Origin: Microvelia longipes
Taxonomy: Eukaryota; Arthropoda; Insecta; Hemiptera; Veliidae
Assembly (NCBI GenBank): GCA_018340805.1
Contig: JACMZG010001913.1
Span: 11,095,066-11,159,065, forward strand
Direction of reading: 5' to 3'
DNA length: 64,000 nucleotides
Of the stretch, positions 23,975 to 42,748 are shown piece by piece (within the stretch, counting starts at the first letter, position 1; every line of letters begins with the position of its first letter). The position numbers and the translations under genes were made by a program. The notes below the pieces were generated by a model, which saw only the letters and a program-made list of their open reading frames with translations, was not told the DNA's origin and did no database searches.

Positions 23975-24185
23975 CGCTTAGGAAATTAATTTTTAAAGAA
24001 AATTACTGTTATCGAATTTTCAAAAAGAATTATGACTAAGAAATTTTCAAAGAATATAACACTTATTGAATTTTCAAAGAAAATAAGGCTTAGTGAATTT
24101 TCAAAGGAAAAAACGCGTAAGAAATTATAAAAGCAAAACAACGCGAATTTTCAAAGAAAATTAGACTAATTTTAAAGAGAATAAC
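23975..24185. repeat. Degenerate tandem repeat, unit about 37 bp
   Basis: Five or six imperfect copies of a unit with GAATTTTCAAAGAAAAT and a CTTAG or CTAAG joint. Confidence 0.65.
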
Positions 24186-24568
24186 CAAAAAACTGGCATC
24201 TGCATGTAAAATAAATATCACTTCAATGAAATTAGTTAAATATAATAAACTGCATGTTGTGTAAAATAATCTAGTATCCTTGGAAGATACTTATTCTAAC
24301 ATATTTAAGCTGAATTTTGTTAGTCTTAGAGTATTATCAATGAACTACCTTTAATTAAAACATAGTCCTAAACTCATTTTACCTCGCACAAAAGGTCAAT
24401 TACAACAAAATCAAGACGAGATATTTTTTTAATAGTTTAATAGAAATACTGAAAATATTCATGGAAAAAATCAAATGTAAGACCTTAATGAGGTGATGTA
24501 TATCCGGGGGTTGCATTTAAATAATTTGCATCAATTCTAATCCTTTTAACTTCAGACTTTAATACGAC
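24186..24568. other. AT-rich intergenic DNA, nothing supported
   Basis: No coding or repeat structure seen. Confidence 0.45.
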
Positions 24569-24724
24569 TGACGGCTAAAAATTGTTGACAGTGTAGAAAA
24601 ATAATGCGAGGTAGCCAATGAGGTTAGTCCTGGATGTTAAACCTGGTCTTCTATTTCAAATTAGGCCAACCTTATAGGTTCCTCAACAGTATTTCCAGCA
24701 CTGTCAACTGATTTTAGCTGTGTC
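24569..24724. mobile_element. MITE, AAAATCAGTTGACAGTGT family
   Basis: The ends are inverted: GGCTAAAAATTGTTGACAGT on the left, and ACTGTCAACTGATTTTAGC on the right. The interior has GCCAATGAGGTTAGTCC and its partner CCAACCTTATAGGTTCC. Other copies are at 47126-47287 and 55761-55960, with a fragment at 41908-41983. Confidence 0.8.
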
Positions 24725-25369
24725 GTACTAAAGATTGTACACATACAAGGTCTTTTAGTCATTGTAGTGATTACTTAGAGGGGCGACAACTTAGAATCAG
24801 ATAATGTAGAGATATTATCTGCCCTAGGCAGGACGGGCCAGACCTATCTGTCCCCCCCCCCGGTATCGTCCCAGTATGGATATTATTTCTCAAATTATCA
24901 TTCACAATTTTGTCTATTGATGGACAAATGGATTAACCCGATTTTTACGACTGAAAAAATACTCGAGTGTTTCATTCATTGGTAAGCATGAGATTTAGAG
25001 CAATGCTTAAAAGTCACTTAAAAGTATCATTTAACCTATTTTTTGAATTGATTTAGAAATGAATCCTGTATCGAGAAAAAGCATTTTTGTTAATTTGTTC
25101 GACAAATAAAGTGATGTTTGCGTGTTAATTATTTTATTTCTATAAAAAAAATATTGTTTTATTTCTCCGTTCATTCAATAGTCTTTTTTGTTTACCTTCA
25201 CTAAGGGACTTCTGAAGTCAGAGTTTGGTGAAGTTTTTTGGCTTTTGTATGGTGAATAACGTATCTTTAGTAACCACATAATCATCAAAAACCAAACTTC
25301 TGAACATTTTACTGACTCAGCAAACCCGGTTAATGCCGTCACAACAACTCATAATAAAAAAGTCTCCGT
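24725..25369. other. Intergenic DNA with a C11 tract
   Basis: A poly-C run sits near 24852. No coding signal. Confidence 0.45.
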
Positions 25370-25690
25370 CCTTATAGCCGCTAGGCAGCTACGTTGGCTT
25401 CTTAGGCCGCTACGTTGCCATTATGATATTTGTTCTCACGCATGGCCGTTGGCCTTGAGTAAGTATAGCAAATTTTCACAAACGAATCACGCCATTGGAT
25501 GCCTGTCTAATCGTCTTAGAATAACTTTAGAAAGTTACACAAAAGCAACAAAACAAGAGGCCGTTGGCCACTATGCAGCCTCGTCGCTGGAGGCCACTTT
25601 GCTGCCACAAGGTAGTTGTCCTATATCAGTTTGTCGTATTGCTAGTTTATTTCAGGGGCATACAGCCACGATAAAAGCGAATTTTCAAAT
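25370..25690. repeat. Eroded GC-hairpin family member
   Basis: The words AGCCGCTAGG, GGCCGCTACGTTG, GGCCGTTGGCC and CAGCCTCGTCGCTGGAGGCC recall the 6.35 and 8.45 kb copies, but the stems are broken. The 82-codon frame across it is not considered a gene. Confidence 0.4.
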
Positions 25691-25933
25691 GTGTTAGTTA
25701 AAAACCGAGATTTCTTTACATTGTTATATATGCCAATTGATAAAACCAGAATTGATGCTGATAATAAATTTTAAAGTTCATACATGTGTTAACCATACAT
25801 ATTGGTACATATGTATACAATTGCAGCACGATCAGACAATTTTTTAGGTTTTATGATTTTTTGAGGGCTCGATTTGAGTATCAAGTTTCATTTCAATCCG
25901 ATAAAGCGTTCGAAATATGTCGTGTCCCATATA

Positions 25934-26217
25934 GACCAAGAGCCCAGGGGTGTTTTGTTAATAAAAAGTGTAATGACTGGAATCGATCTCAATTTTTCGT
26001 AAATACCTTCCTGAACAAGGATCTGCAATTCTGCAGACTCGTATCGGATGGGTGTCCCAGGCAGAACGCACTTTAGGGGTCAAAGGTTCTGCCTGGGACA
26101 CCCATCCGATACGAGTCGGCAGAATTGCGGATACTTGTTCAGGAAAGTATTTACGAAAAATTGAGACCGTTCCAGCCATTACACTTTTATTAACAAAACA
26201 CCCCTGGGCTCTTGGTC
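25934..26217. mobile_element. Palindromic Tc1/mariner-type element, TA duplication
   Basis: Arms of about 135 bp: GACCAAGAGCCCAGGGGTGT at the left and its complement at the right, with the centre near 26070-26080 (CACTTTAGGGGTCAAAG). Both ends are bordered by TA. Near-complementary frames on the two strands (25786-26357 region) arise from the palindrome and are not genes. Confidence 0.8.
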
Positions 26218-26250
26218 TAATAGAACGTCTGGGAATAAAATCTCGTACAT

Positions 26251-26257
<7 letters not shown>

Positions 26258-26298
<41 letters not shown>

Positions 26299-26350
26299 TA
26301 TATATATTATATATATATATATATATATATTATAATATATATATAATATT
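26258..26350. repeat. (CA)n/(TA)n microsatellite
   Basis: Short ACACAC lead-in followed by TA repeats with interruptions, then a TGTGTG exit. Confidence 0.9.
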
Positions 26351-26568
26351 TGTGTGAGTGTGTGTATAAACCTCAAAAATATTTCTGTATTCTTGATTAG
26401 TAAGTCCTCCCTCCCAACAAATTCTACTCCATGACCCTAATCTCAGCTCATTTTTCTTTGAAAATTCGCTAAAACAAAACCTAACTCGCCCCCTTAGGAA
26501 AATTCGATTCCTTTAAAATTGTCATCTCTGTATATGTGAATGTATTTTTCGATCACTTAAAATGGTAT

Positions 26569-26601
26569 GATCGAACTGAAATAACCAATTTCAGTTCGAT
26601 C
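26569..26601. repeat. Perfect 14-bp-arm hairpin
   Basis: GATCGAACTGAAAT, loop AACCA, then the exact complement. It lies among further copies of TTCAGTTCGATC-like words typical of the TGACGTCA-bearing repeat family. Confidence 0.7.
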
Positions 26602-26718
26602 ACAAACTGAAATTCAATATAACTGGTTTCAATCGAATGAAACCATCATTCGATTCAGTAAGTTAAAAACTGCTTCCCCCAAAACTTCCAATTTTGATGA
26701 CATCATCGTAGACAATAA

Positions 26719-27011
26719 CAGAGATATTATTACTAGAGGGGCTCTATAGGTTAAATTTTGAAACAACGAAAAAGTAACCTGACAACCTTCGCTAAAACTA
26801 TAATCAAATATCAGTACAACATTACAATAACTTATGTAGTAGAACGTTAAAAATACAATTTAAAACAATCAATGCGTGGAAAACCGAAATCAATTGATTT
26901 AATATAACCTTTACTTATTCTTGAAGGAGGTTTCATTGAGCCCCAAAAAGATGTTTCAGGCCTCTCAATGCATTGAGATAGGCTATGACCCTTCTAGTTT
27001 ATATCTCTATG
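26719..27011 (-). mobile_element. hAT-type MITE with 8-bp duplication GACAATAA
   Basis: A reverse-oriented member of the CATAGAGATATATACTAGAG family, starting CAGAGATATTATTACTAGAG and ending TTATATCTCTATG. GACAATAA flanks it at 26711-26718 and 27012-27019, the 8-bp target duplication of hAT elements. No coding capacity. Confidence 0.9.
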
Positions 27012-27633
27012 GACAATAAGATGAAATTATGTGCCAAGTAGCACTCCGATTAGGGCAAAAGTTCGAAAGTAGTGTAACAAATAAAGTGACTACAACCTTA
27101 CACGCAAACCACCTTTCGCCCTTATTAGCGTATATTCGTTGGAAATTCGCTGGAAAATCCATCTCTTACATTATTTACGAATAATAAAAACGCTAAGGAC
27201 AATTTAAAACTAAATTAATTCATATGGTTAAACAAGTTTTACAAGTTGAAGGTTATGTAGGCCATTACTAGGTTAGTATGACCATTACTCGACAAATTTC
27301 TACTTGACCATATTTCATCAATCTCGCACAATATCTCGCCAAAATCATTATTTATTAAGTCAATGTGGCCTAGTCTGAGTCAAATTAAGAGCTAAATATA
27401 AAACTTACTTTACTTGATTTGAAGTAAAATCTGTTCTCCTTGCTCGACGTAGTCGTCCATCTTTTAATCGCTGGATTTAAAGTAAAGAATAATAATTTTC
27501 ACTAAACTTTTTTAAAAATTTATTAAATTACAACACATTTGTCTTAAAACAACTTTGATTTAGACTTTTAATGATTTTACTTTTTAATATCGCGATTGAA
27601 TCTCGGGCGCAAAGAGATCGAGTCTATCGGAAG
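27012..27633. other. Intergenic DNA, nothing supported
   Basis: No open frame of interest and no repeat ends seen. Confidence 0.45.
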
Positions 27634-27957
27634 CATAGAGATATATTACTAGAGAGGCCCTATTGGATGAATTTAGAAACATCGAAAAAGTAACCTGACC
27701 ACATTCGATTATCATTATCATCAAATAAACAGAACAAAAAAAACAGTAAATTTTATAGTAGAATGTTTAAAATACAAATCACAACACAAACAATCTGCGG
27801 GAAGCCGAAAACAATTGATTAATTATAACCGTAACTTCCTATTAGAGGAGGTGGTTTCAATGAGGTTACACAGAGCCCCTGAGAGCCCCACTAAAATTGT
27901 TTCAGGCCTCTCAATGTATTAAGATAGGCTATGCCCCCTCTAGTATATATCTCTATG
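27634..27957 (-). mobile_element. hAT-type MITE with 8-bp duplication ATCGGAAG
   Basis: Reverse-oriented full copy (324 bp) of the CATAGAGATATATACTAGAG family, flanked exactly by ATCGGAAG at 27626-27633 and 27958-27965. The intact duplication and near-perfect ends suggest a fairly recent insertion. Confidence 0.92.
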
Positions 27958-27965
27958 ATCGGAAG

Positions 27966-28445
27966 AGTTATTCGAATAAAATTAATAAAATCGGGGTAGC
28001 CAACTTAAAAACAAATAAGATTATATGATTTTATTGTTTCTAAATGCAGATATTTTATCATTTTTAATTTTCCTCATTTATTTCGTTGGTAAGTTTTAAT
28101 AAAAAAGTTATTGTGTTTGCAATAACTTAATTACCTATAATTTAACTATAGGTTAAAAATAATTCTATGGGCTCAACCCAGGGGGGTTGATCCCCCTGTC
28201 AAACCCCGTGTGTGAACGAAGTAATATTTTTTTATTACGTCAATGCCGTCATTATTAATGACAGCAAAAACTTCATTCAACAGAATACTAATCGGAACAA
28301 TATTAAATTTGGCAATACTTCACCAACAAATGAGCCAAGTTTCATCTCATTATCAGCAATTAGTTAAATATGTTTCAAAATTTATTGAAGAATATAAGTT
28401 TTATTTAAATGCTCCCACTATATCTACGATTTTTGTAGCATGAAT
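27966..28445. other. Intergenic DNA, repeat-related
   Basis: AGTTTCATCTCATTATCAGC near 28340 is shared with about 60690, upstream of the 5S-type SINE there, so part of this is an old copy of that larger repeat. The 66-codon frame at 28243-28443 lies in it and is not called. Confidence 0.45.
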
Positions 28446-28512
28446 AGAGTTAAATAACATTAAGCGAGGTCAGTACGTGGACGAGCGAAGCGGGTTCAAA
28501 GAGGAACTGCAA
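28446..28512 (+). repeat. 5S rRNA-derived SINE fragment
   Basis: TTAAATAACATTAAGCGAGG then TCAGTACGTGGA aligns with the 5S internal region, followed at once by ACGAGCGAAGCGGGTTC from the family body. The intervening part of the head is deleted. Confidence 0.5.
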
Positions 28513-29289
28513 TATAAAACTTTAATATATAAACTGGCGAGAGTTTGAGTAGGTTACGAAGTTTTTTAAAGTTATTACGTCATTAATACAAACTTATGAC
28601 GTCATCACAATTTTTTAAAAACGTAGTTGGCCCACTAAATAATACAAAATAACAACTAATACACAAGCCCAAGGCCTTGGGGTTGAATTTTTGATGACGA
28701 AAACGGGGTTTACGAAGTCCAAAAATATGCATTGTTTGGGGAGCACAGGTCGAACTAGAGGTAAATTTTGTGCTAAGTTTCTATAATCTAGTATAAACAC
28801 AGTGGGAGTTGTGCCCAAGACAGACATCATGATGAAAACCACTTAGACCTTCTATTCGGAAATTTTAAAAAACCAGTAGTTACTGGTGATAGTAAGATTA
28901 ATGACGCCCTGCACCCCCCCCCCCCCCCCAGTCAAGTACTCACCTTTAAATACACTGGTTAATTAGTAGTCTCACTTTCACTAGTATGTTGAATTTTGTT
29001 AATTATTCTTTCCTTTCTTGTATATTATTTAAACTTTCTAACACCTTAGTTGTTGCCTTTATTTTTAGGCTTTTTTTGTTGGTTTTTATGATGACCATTA
29101 ACGATTGAAAGCTGACTCTGTTATATAATAATGTGTGGAGAGACAAATTCTGTTGTCTTTTATTCATTAATAAGATTAAACGTATAGAAAATTTATTGGG
29201 TTTCTAAAGGAGTACATGTTTATCATATTTCATCTTAATGCGAAGATTATTTTGAGTCATTATATTATAACACTCTGTTATAATAAGTT
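28513..29289. other. Intergenic DNA with TGACGTCATC word and poly-C tract
   Basis: A poly-C run of about 16 bases lies at 28914-28930. No coding signal; the 75-codon minus-strand frame near 28.7 kb is unrecognised. Confidence 0.45.
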
Positions 29290-30010
29290 GTCAGCATAGG
29301 AAAATTGGATTATTAGAAGGTAAATCCAAATGGAATACCTTAAAGTACAAAGCAAATGTTGCCTTGAGAGGCATAGGGGGAGCACTCGATGTGGTTGAAG
29401 GTAAGAAAAAAGCACCAATTAACCCAGGTCAATTCGCTACACCAGATAAAAAAGCAAAGCATGAAACTGACTTAAATAATTTTATTAAAATTTACAGTTA
29501 TGCTTTACTTCTTTAAACAAGAGTAGACTTGAGTACGACAGAGGAGACTTTGTTGAAAGTCATGAGGTTCCAGACATCTCACGAAGTTCGGAAGGAACTA
29601 AAGAGGTTGTTTGATGGTTTATCTGACGATAGAGTATACGATCTGTGTTTACAATTTGTTGGTTTTAAAAAGAATCCAGGTGATGATATTATAAATCATC
29701 TTTCCAAAATAAAAAATCATTGGAATTCATTAAAAGCTAAATTGAACAGTGATGTGATTTACCTGATCTTTTGCTAATATGTAAGATTTTAGATATGTAA
29801 CTCGAGGAATATTTTCCTTTAAATCAAGTTGGTTGTTGGTCTCCAAAACTGACAGGACTTTTGAAAATCTAATCAATCAGTTATGTTCTCATGAAAGAGC
29901 TCTGAAGGGAAAAACTGAAGAGGAGTCTGAAGAGGCATTACTAATTGTCATTTATTCAAAATTAAATTCATTCTGTTTTGAATGTCCAAGAAATTTGTCC
30001 AAATAAAATA
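29290..30010 (+). pseudogene. Copia-type LTR retrotransposon gag remnant
   Basis: Three plus-strand frames join into a decayed Copia gag (UBN2-type) reading. The first block (about 29319-29515) includes the typical LKYKANVALRGIGGALDVVE. The second (29529-29777) includes EETLLKVMRFQTSHEVRKEL and DIINHLSKIKNHWNSLK. The third (about 29820-30000) resembles a SSWLLVSKTDRTFENL block with a gag-like tail. Stops and frame changes separate the blocks. No protease, integrase, reverse transcriptase or LTR was found, so this is a dead fragment. Confidence 0.8.
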
Positions 30011-30422
30011 CATTATTGCATATCTATTTTAAAACACAATAATTTCCTTTCAAACAAAGAACCTTGGGCACTCTCTAAGATTTTGGTAACACCACATCTG
30101 TATCCCAGAATGGTGAATAAATAGTACTCGGCAGAAAAGTATCTTCATAGCGTGGAAAATAAATAACAATACAATTAATGCCTCTTAAAATTTTTATTAT
30201 AAAAAAATACAAAACATAACAAATACTTTTTCTTTAGGGCTCTTTTCAAAAACAATATATGTCTTATTCCTGGCAAGTCTTTTTGATTTCGTTAAAATCA
30301 AAAACACACATCACTTTTTTACTAAATTTTGCATTTTTAAAGTTTTCCTTTGACTAATTAAAATTTAAAATGTAGACTCAATAAAAGATTATATTAGAGA
30401 TATATTGCCAACATAAATTTTA
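30011..30422. other. AT-rich intergenic DNA, nothing supported
   Basis: No coding or repeat structure seen. Confidence 0.45.
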
Positions 30423-30897
30423 ATGTATTTAAAAGACTCTATAGGGAATACATATAAAAAACACTCCTTACTCCATGTACTAAACTATATTTTGCCCCCT
30501 TGTCATCGGGGCATATTCATGTAATAAAATTAAGGTTGTAAATTATAATTAAAAATAAGAGAGGACTATTCTCCATCGTCATTCAAAGTCAAAAATAAAA
30601 GCCATTAAAAGAGTAGCTAAGGAAGTAAGTACTTTGAAATAAAACAAAAGGGGGAAACATGTGAAACAAAAAGTTTGAAAAAAACTAACTTTTTTTAAAA
30701 ACTTGTTTGAAAAAAAGTCAAAAACTTTTTTGACTTTGAATGACGATGGAGAATATTCCTCTGATTTTTAATTATATTTTATAACCTTAATTTTATTACA
30801 TGAATATGCCTCAATGACTAGGGGGCGAAATATAGATCAGTATATGGAGTAAGGAGTGTTTTTTATATGTATTCCCTATAGAGTCTTTTAAATACAT
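30423..30897. mobile_element. Foldback repeat with arms of about 165 bp
   Basis: ATGTATTTAAAAGACTCTAT on the left is matched by its complement on the right. The pairing continues through the CACTCCTTACTCCAT, TTAAGGTTGTAAATTATAAT and CTCCATCGTCATTCAAAGTC words. The spacer (about 30595-30735) is purine-rich and carries smaller AAAAAGTTTG-type inversions. Target duplication not resolved. Confidence 0.75.
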
Positions 30898-31789
30898 CAT
30901 TATGGATAAAGGGAACAAAAAGAATGTTAAAAACATAAATTTTGAGTTAAGTAATTGTAAAAGATTGTGTTATAAATCAAATTTTGATGATTCTTCTAAA
31001 AATATTTTTCCTAATCCAATTGTATCTGAAAACATAAATGATTGCACTAAGAAACAATAATTATTTTTGATTAGCTGAATAATCTTTAAAAATGGCACAT
31101 CGAGGAGAAATGAGAACTTAAAGTTAAATATCTAGCAATTATGTCTCATAGATCCTTTTTGCAAATAAAAAACTAATCAAGAGGGGAAAAATGAGAAAAT
31201 TAAGTTAAACATCAAGCAATTATGGCCTCATGGATTCTTTTTGTCTACTTTCATTTGATGCAACCTTCAGCAAGAAATGGGATGTTAAGCACAGAAACGT
31301 GCATTCCAAAGGAAATTCGCTCAACATGGGGACCTCCGGCTTACATTTGTCTCTATATCCAGCCCTAGTTATAAGACATAACGCTTTCTTTTAGAGTAAT
31401 AACAAAGAGTCTATATTAACATGACACCAGTGAATTATATCAAGCCTAAATTATATCCAGCATGTATCAAGCCTCACAGGACCACGGAGCGGGCCTTTGA
31501 GGCGAGGTTATAAAAATTTGACGATACTTGGCAAAATATATACTATATAAAAATAAATACTTAAACAACAACTGTGAGAACTTGAAAAGGTCATAGCAAG
31601 GCAATGGAAATTTGCTAAATAATATCAAAAAACCGCTGATACCGCAGAGCAGCTGAGGGGCTAGCTCTGATTTTGTAAATGTTATTTATTTTATTCTTAC
31701 CTCAAAAAAATAGCATATACTACATGGCTGTAAATTACTTTTATCTCCAGACTGTAAAGTTTATTGACTAGTTTTTAGGGAGTACAGAA
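30898..31789. other. Intergenic DNA with a shared repeat segment
   Basis: The 31272-31325 segment matches 10393-10445. An imperfect direct duplication (GAGGAGAAATGAGAA / GAGGGGAAAAATGAGAAAAT, each followed by TAAGTTAAA.ATC) lies at 31100-31215. No gene seen. Confidence 0.45.
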
Positions 31790-31912
31790 ACACTTTTCAC
31801 TCTTAAGAGAGAAAAAGTTACTTTTCACTTTCTTGGGAGTAAAAAGTAACTTTTTCTCCCAAGAAAGTGAAAAGTAACTTTTTCTCTCTTGGGAATAAAA
31901 AGTGTTTCCTAT
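31790..31912. repeat. Inverted repeat rich in AAAAAGTTACTTTT
   Basis: Arms of about 55 bp, with ACTTTTCACTTTCTTGGGAG facing its complement around a centre near 31848. Inner and outer copies of the GAGAAAAAGTTACTTTT word give several alternative pairings. Confidence 0.75.
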
Positions 31913-32214
31913 TATTGGGGTTAGAGCCAATTATATCCTCTAAATTTATCCTTTAACTTAAACTAACTCTAAATTTCCTGGGGGGCAGCATCCCCAAAAT
32001 GTATAAAGGGGACCCAAACAAAAAAATTGTATATTGGCTCAAAATCCATTTCAGTTTAAAAGAAGTTGTTTGTAGCATTAAAAATATCTAGTAAAAATTA
32101 AAATTATAAATTTTGGGGCAGCACCCCCAAAATGTATAAGGGTCTGACTAAAAAAAATTAGAATAAAATACAAAAAATGGATTAAAATAAGAATATAATA
32201 ATAATTAAATGACG

Positions 32215-32550
32215 TCAACATCAAGAGATAAAATTTTGTATGCACCTTGGGAGTGAAATGAGTAAAATGCTATATTTCCTCCGAAGTTACTTTCCTTGGC
32301 TTCGCCTCAGGAGTTATTCACAACTTTAACGTTTAGTTGTTCACTTGGAGTTAAGGAGTTAAACGCTTTAGTTCCCACGGCATACGTCTTAGAAACCAAC
32401 TAACTGCTCAGGGAAATAACAGCATTCTTTACTCCCTTGGTGCATAAATAACTATTTTTACCTCACCACCTTTTACTGGCTCTTATTGCTTGCCAGTAAA
32501 TATAGTCGCTTGAGTAAAAATTATTCATCTCACAGCCTTGTAGTATAATA
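32215..32550 (-). mobile_element. MITE related to the 4842-4939 element
   Basis: Read on the minus strand it shows GGCTGTGAGATGAATAA, CGACTATATTTACTGGC and AGCCAGTAAAAGG, as in the small element at 4.85 kb, plus a longer interior. The distal end is not fixed. Confidence 0.45.
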
Positions 32551-32866
32551 TAATATTATAAACTAGGGTTCCAGTTTATATTCAAAACAAAAAAAGAGGA
32601 GTTTTTATTTAAATAATAGATGTATTTATTGCATAGCTTTTTATAATATACAATGAATTTAGCAATTTTTTATTGCATCACCTCAAAGGCTTGCTTTGTG
32701 GGCATGCCTGACATCATGGCCAGTAAATTTAATACGGACTAGGACAAGCTAAAGGGTACAGGTAGGGGATGTCCCCCACACCAGCAATGCAAAGATGTTC
32801 TACTCGCATTTTGAGAACCGTGCTTTATCTACAATTGTTAGGTTTTAGAAAGAGATAAATACCAAT

Positions 32867-33916
32867 GGGTCAATCTATTTCAAGTGATCCAGAGATGTTG
32901 CTCGAAAAAAATATTTTTTTTTTCTGATATATAAAATATAAAAATAATATAAAAAATATTTTATTTTTTCCCATAGGTAGTACCCAAAGTAATACAAAAC
33001 ACCTAGTATTACTTTTATCTACAGCTTCCTTCATTTTCAAAAATCACTTTTTAGTTCCCGAGACACCTAAATTTTGAGTTTTTCTCTCAAACCCAGGTAC
33101 TCTGGCTTTGAGTGGTCGTATCGACTTCGGATCACTCTCTTTCAACTCACAGGCCCAAAAAAAAACGACTCCACACTTGAAATATGTGGTTCTAGAAATC
33201 AGTATATTTTTGTGAAATTGTTAAACTGAAGAACTGCTGATTTTAAAAACGCTGTAAAGTACCTTAAAACCAAAATAAACAATATGTTACATATTGGGCG
33301 TAAAACTGCAATGTATAGAATAGCTGTTATAGAAACTGTAAATGTAGTCATTTTAAGCCCAATTTAAAAAAAAATGCCCCAGTCCCATAGGACGATAAAT
33401 CGCTCTGAAAAACGCCAAAATCATGAAAACCTTAACTTTCAATCATGCATTGACTCCAAAAGGTAAATTTGGAACATTAAAAATTTCTTTTCTTGTTCCT
33501 TATGGTCACCTTAGTAACCAAAAAATTATATCAATTTTTTTCAATATTATCTTCCTTGCTAAAAAATAATAATGAAAAAGTGTATTTTCAGTCCTTGTGG
33601 TCAAATTTATTATGCAAACTCACGAGTAGATTAGAAGCAGTAGAACAAAAAAAATATTGGTTCATATATAAAGCCCAAAGAAGACACTTTCAAACGAGAC
33701 CGGTTTCATAAAGCTAGGTTAAGCCAAAGCCGAAATATTAGGCCTCAAAAATTGGCAAAAAAACTGAAAATTTGGGTGTCTCTGGAACTAAAAGGTGATT
33801 TTTGAAAATGAAGAAGGCTGTAGAAAAAATTAATACTAGGTGTTTTGGAGTACCTATGGGTAGGACCAACATTTTTTCGAGCTACATCTCTGGATCACTT
33901 GAAATGGATTGACCCC
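32867..33916. mobile_element. 1.05-kb DNA element with arms of about 190 bp
   Basis: It starts GGGTCAATCTATTTCAAGTG and ends CACTTGAAATGGATTGACCC. The pairing continues through the GATCCAGAGATGTTGCTCGA, CACCTAGTATTA and GTGTCTC words. The central 650 bp is not inverted and shows no transposase; a 72-codon frame at 33493-33711 is unrecognised. The superfamily is unassigned because no target duplication is clear. Confidence 0.75.
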
Positions 33917-34001
33917 AGATGAGTAATTACATTACAAACTGCCTTTAGAATTCAGTGGAATCAAATTGGCTTGTTTGGTCTGTAACAACTGCCACTATAA
34001 C

Positions 34002-34319
34002 CATAGAGATATATACTAGAGGGGGTATAGCCTATCTTAATACATTGAGAGGCCTGAAACATCATTTTAGGGCTCTCAGGGGCTCTGTGTAACCTCAATG
34101 AACCTCCTTCAAGAGTAAGTTTAAGTTATAATAAATCAATTGATTTTGGCTTTCCGCATATTGATTATGTTTTGATTTGTATATTTAACGTTTTACTATA
34201 TAAGTTATTGTAATTTTGTACTGATTATTTGATTATATTTTTAGCGAAGGTTGTCAGGTTACTTTTTCGATGTTTCAAAATTTAACCAATAGGGCCGATC
34301 TAGTAGCAATATCTCTATT
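34002..34319 (+). mobile_element. hAT-type MITE with 8-bp duplication ACTATAAC
   Basis: A plus-oriented member of the CATAGAGATATATACTAGAG family, flanked by ACTATAAC at 33994-34001 and 34320-34327. It lies about 165 bp beyond the likely stop codon of the minus-strand AIRIM-like gene. Confidence 0.9.
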
Positions 34320-34483
34320 ACTATAACTCATTTTAATTCCTTTTATTTTCAGCACTAGTGCCGATAATAAGAGGAATTATTCTAAAACAATGTAAAGACT
34401 TTTTGGGTGCGTGTTTACAGGCTTGTAATGTCAATATTACTTATCAATAATAGATAAAACATATTACATAGCATGCCCTTGAC

Positions 34484-42342
<7,859 letters not shown>

Positions 42343-42748
42343 TAAAAATAATAATAAAAATTCATATATTAGAAACGAACAAATTTGAAAATAGCGGTCT
42401 TATGCAGCGATTAAAGTGTTTCATATCTGATGAATTTTTGAATACTCTAAAGTAGCGCTAATTTCAAAAATTTGTACGGAATGTATTAGTTATTTATCAA
42501 AGAAAAACTTGAATACTCATTACTAATTTTTGTAAATAGATATTTTTCATTAAACCCGTTATTTAAATCCTTAAAGGATTCAGCTAGTACAGAGAAAACT
42601 GTCGATACTACCTATCGCTTCTTTTACTCTCGATATATCGCCGATCGATATATTTGGCGGTACTTGTTTAACCTTGTTGTTTATAACTTTGAAAACCTGA
42701 AATTTTGATGTTACCTTTTCACTGAAAATTAAGACAAGTTTAAGTAAA
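42343..42748. promoter_or_regulatory. Shared divergent promoter region
   Basis: 406 bp separate the start codons of the AIRIM-like gene (minus) and the zinc-finger gene (plus). Around 42601-42660 is a cluster of TCGATA-type words (GTCGATAC, CGATATATCG, CGATCGATATAT), close to the insect DRE (TATCGATA), followed by TTTGGCGG, which resembles an E2F site. No clear TATA box at a useful position. Function is inferred from layout and motif likeness only. Confidence 0.5.
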
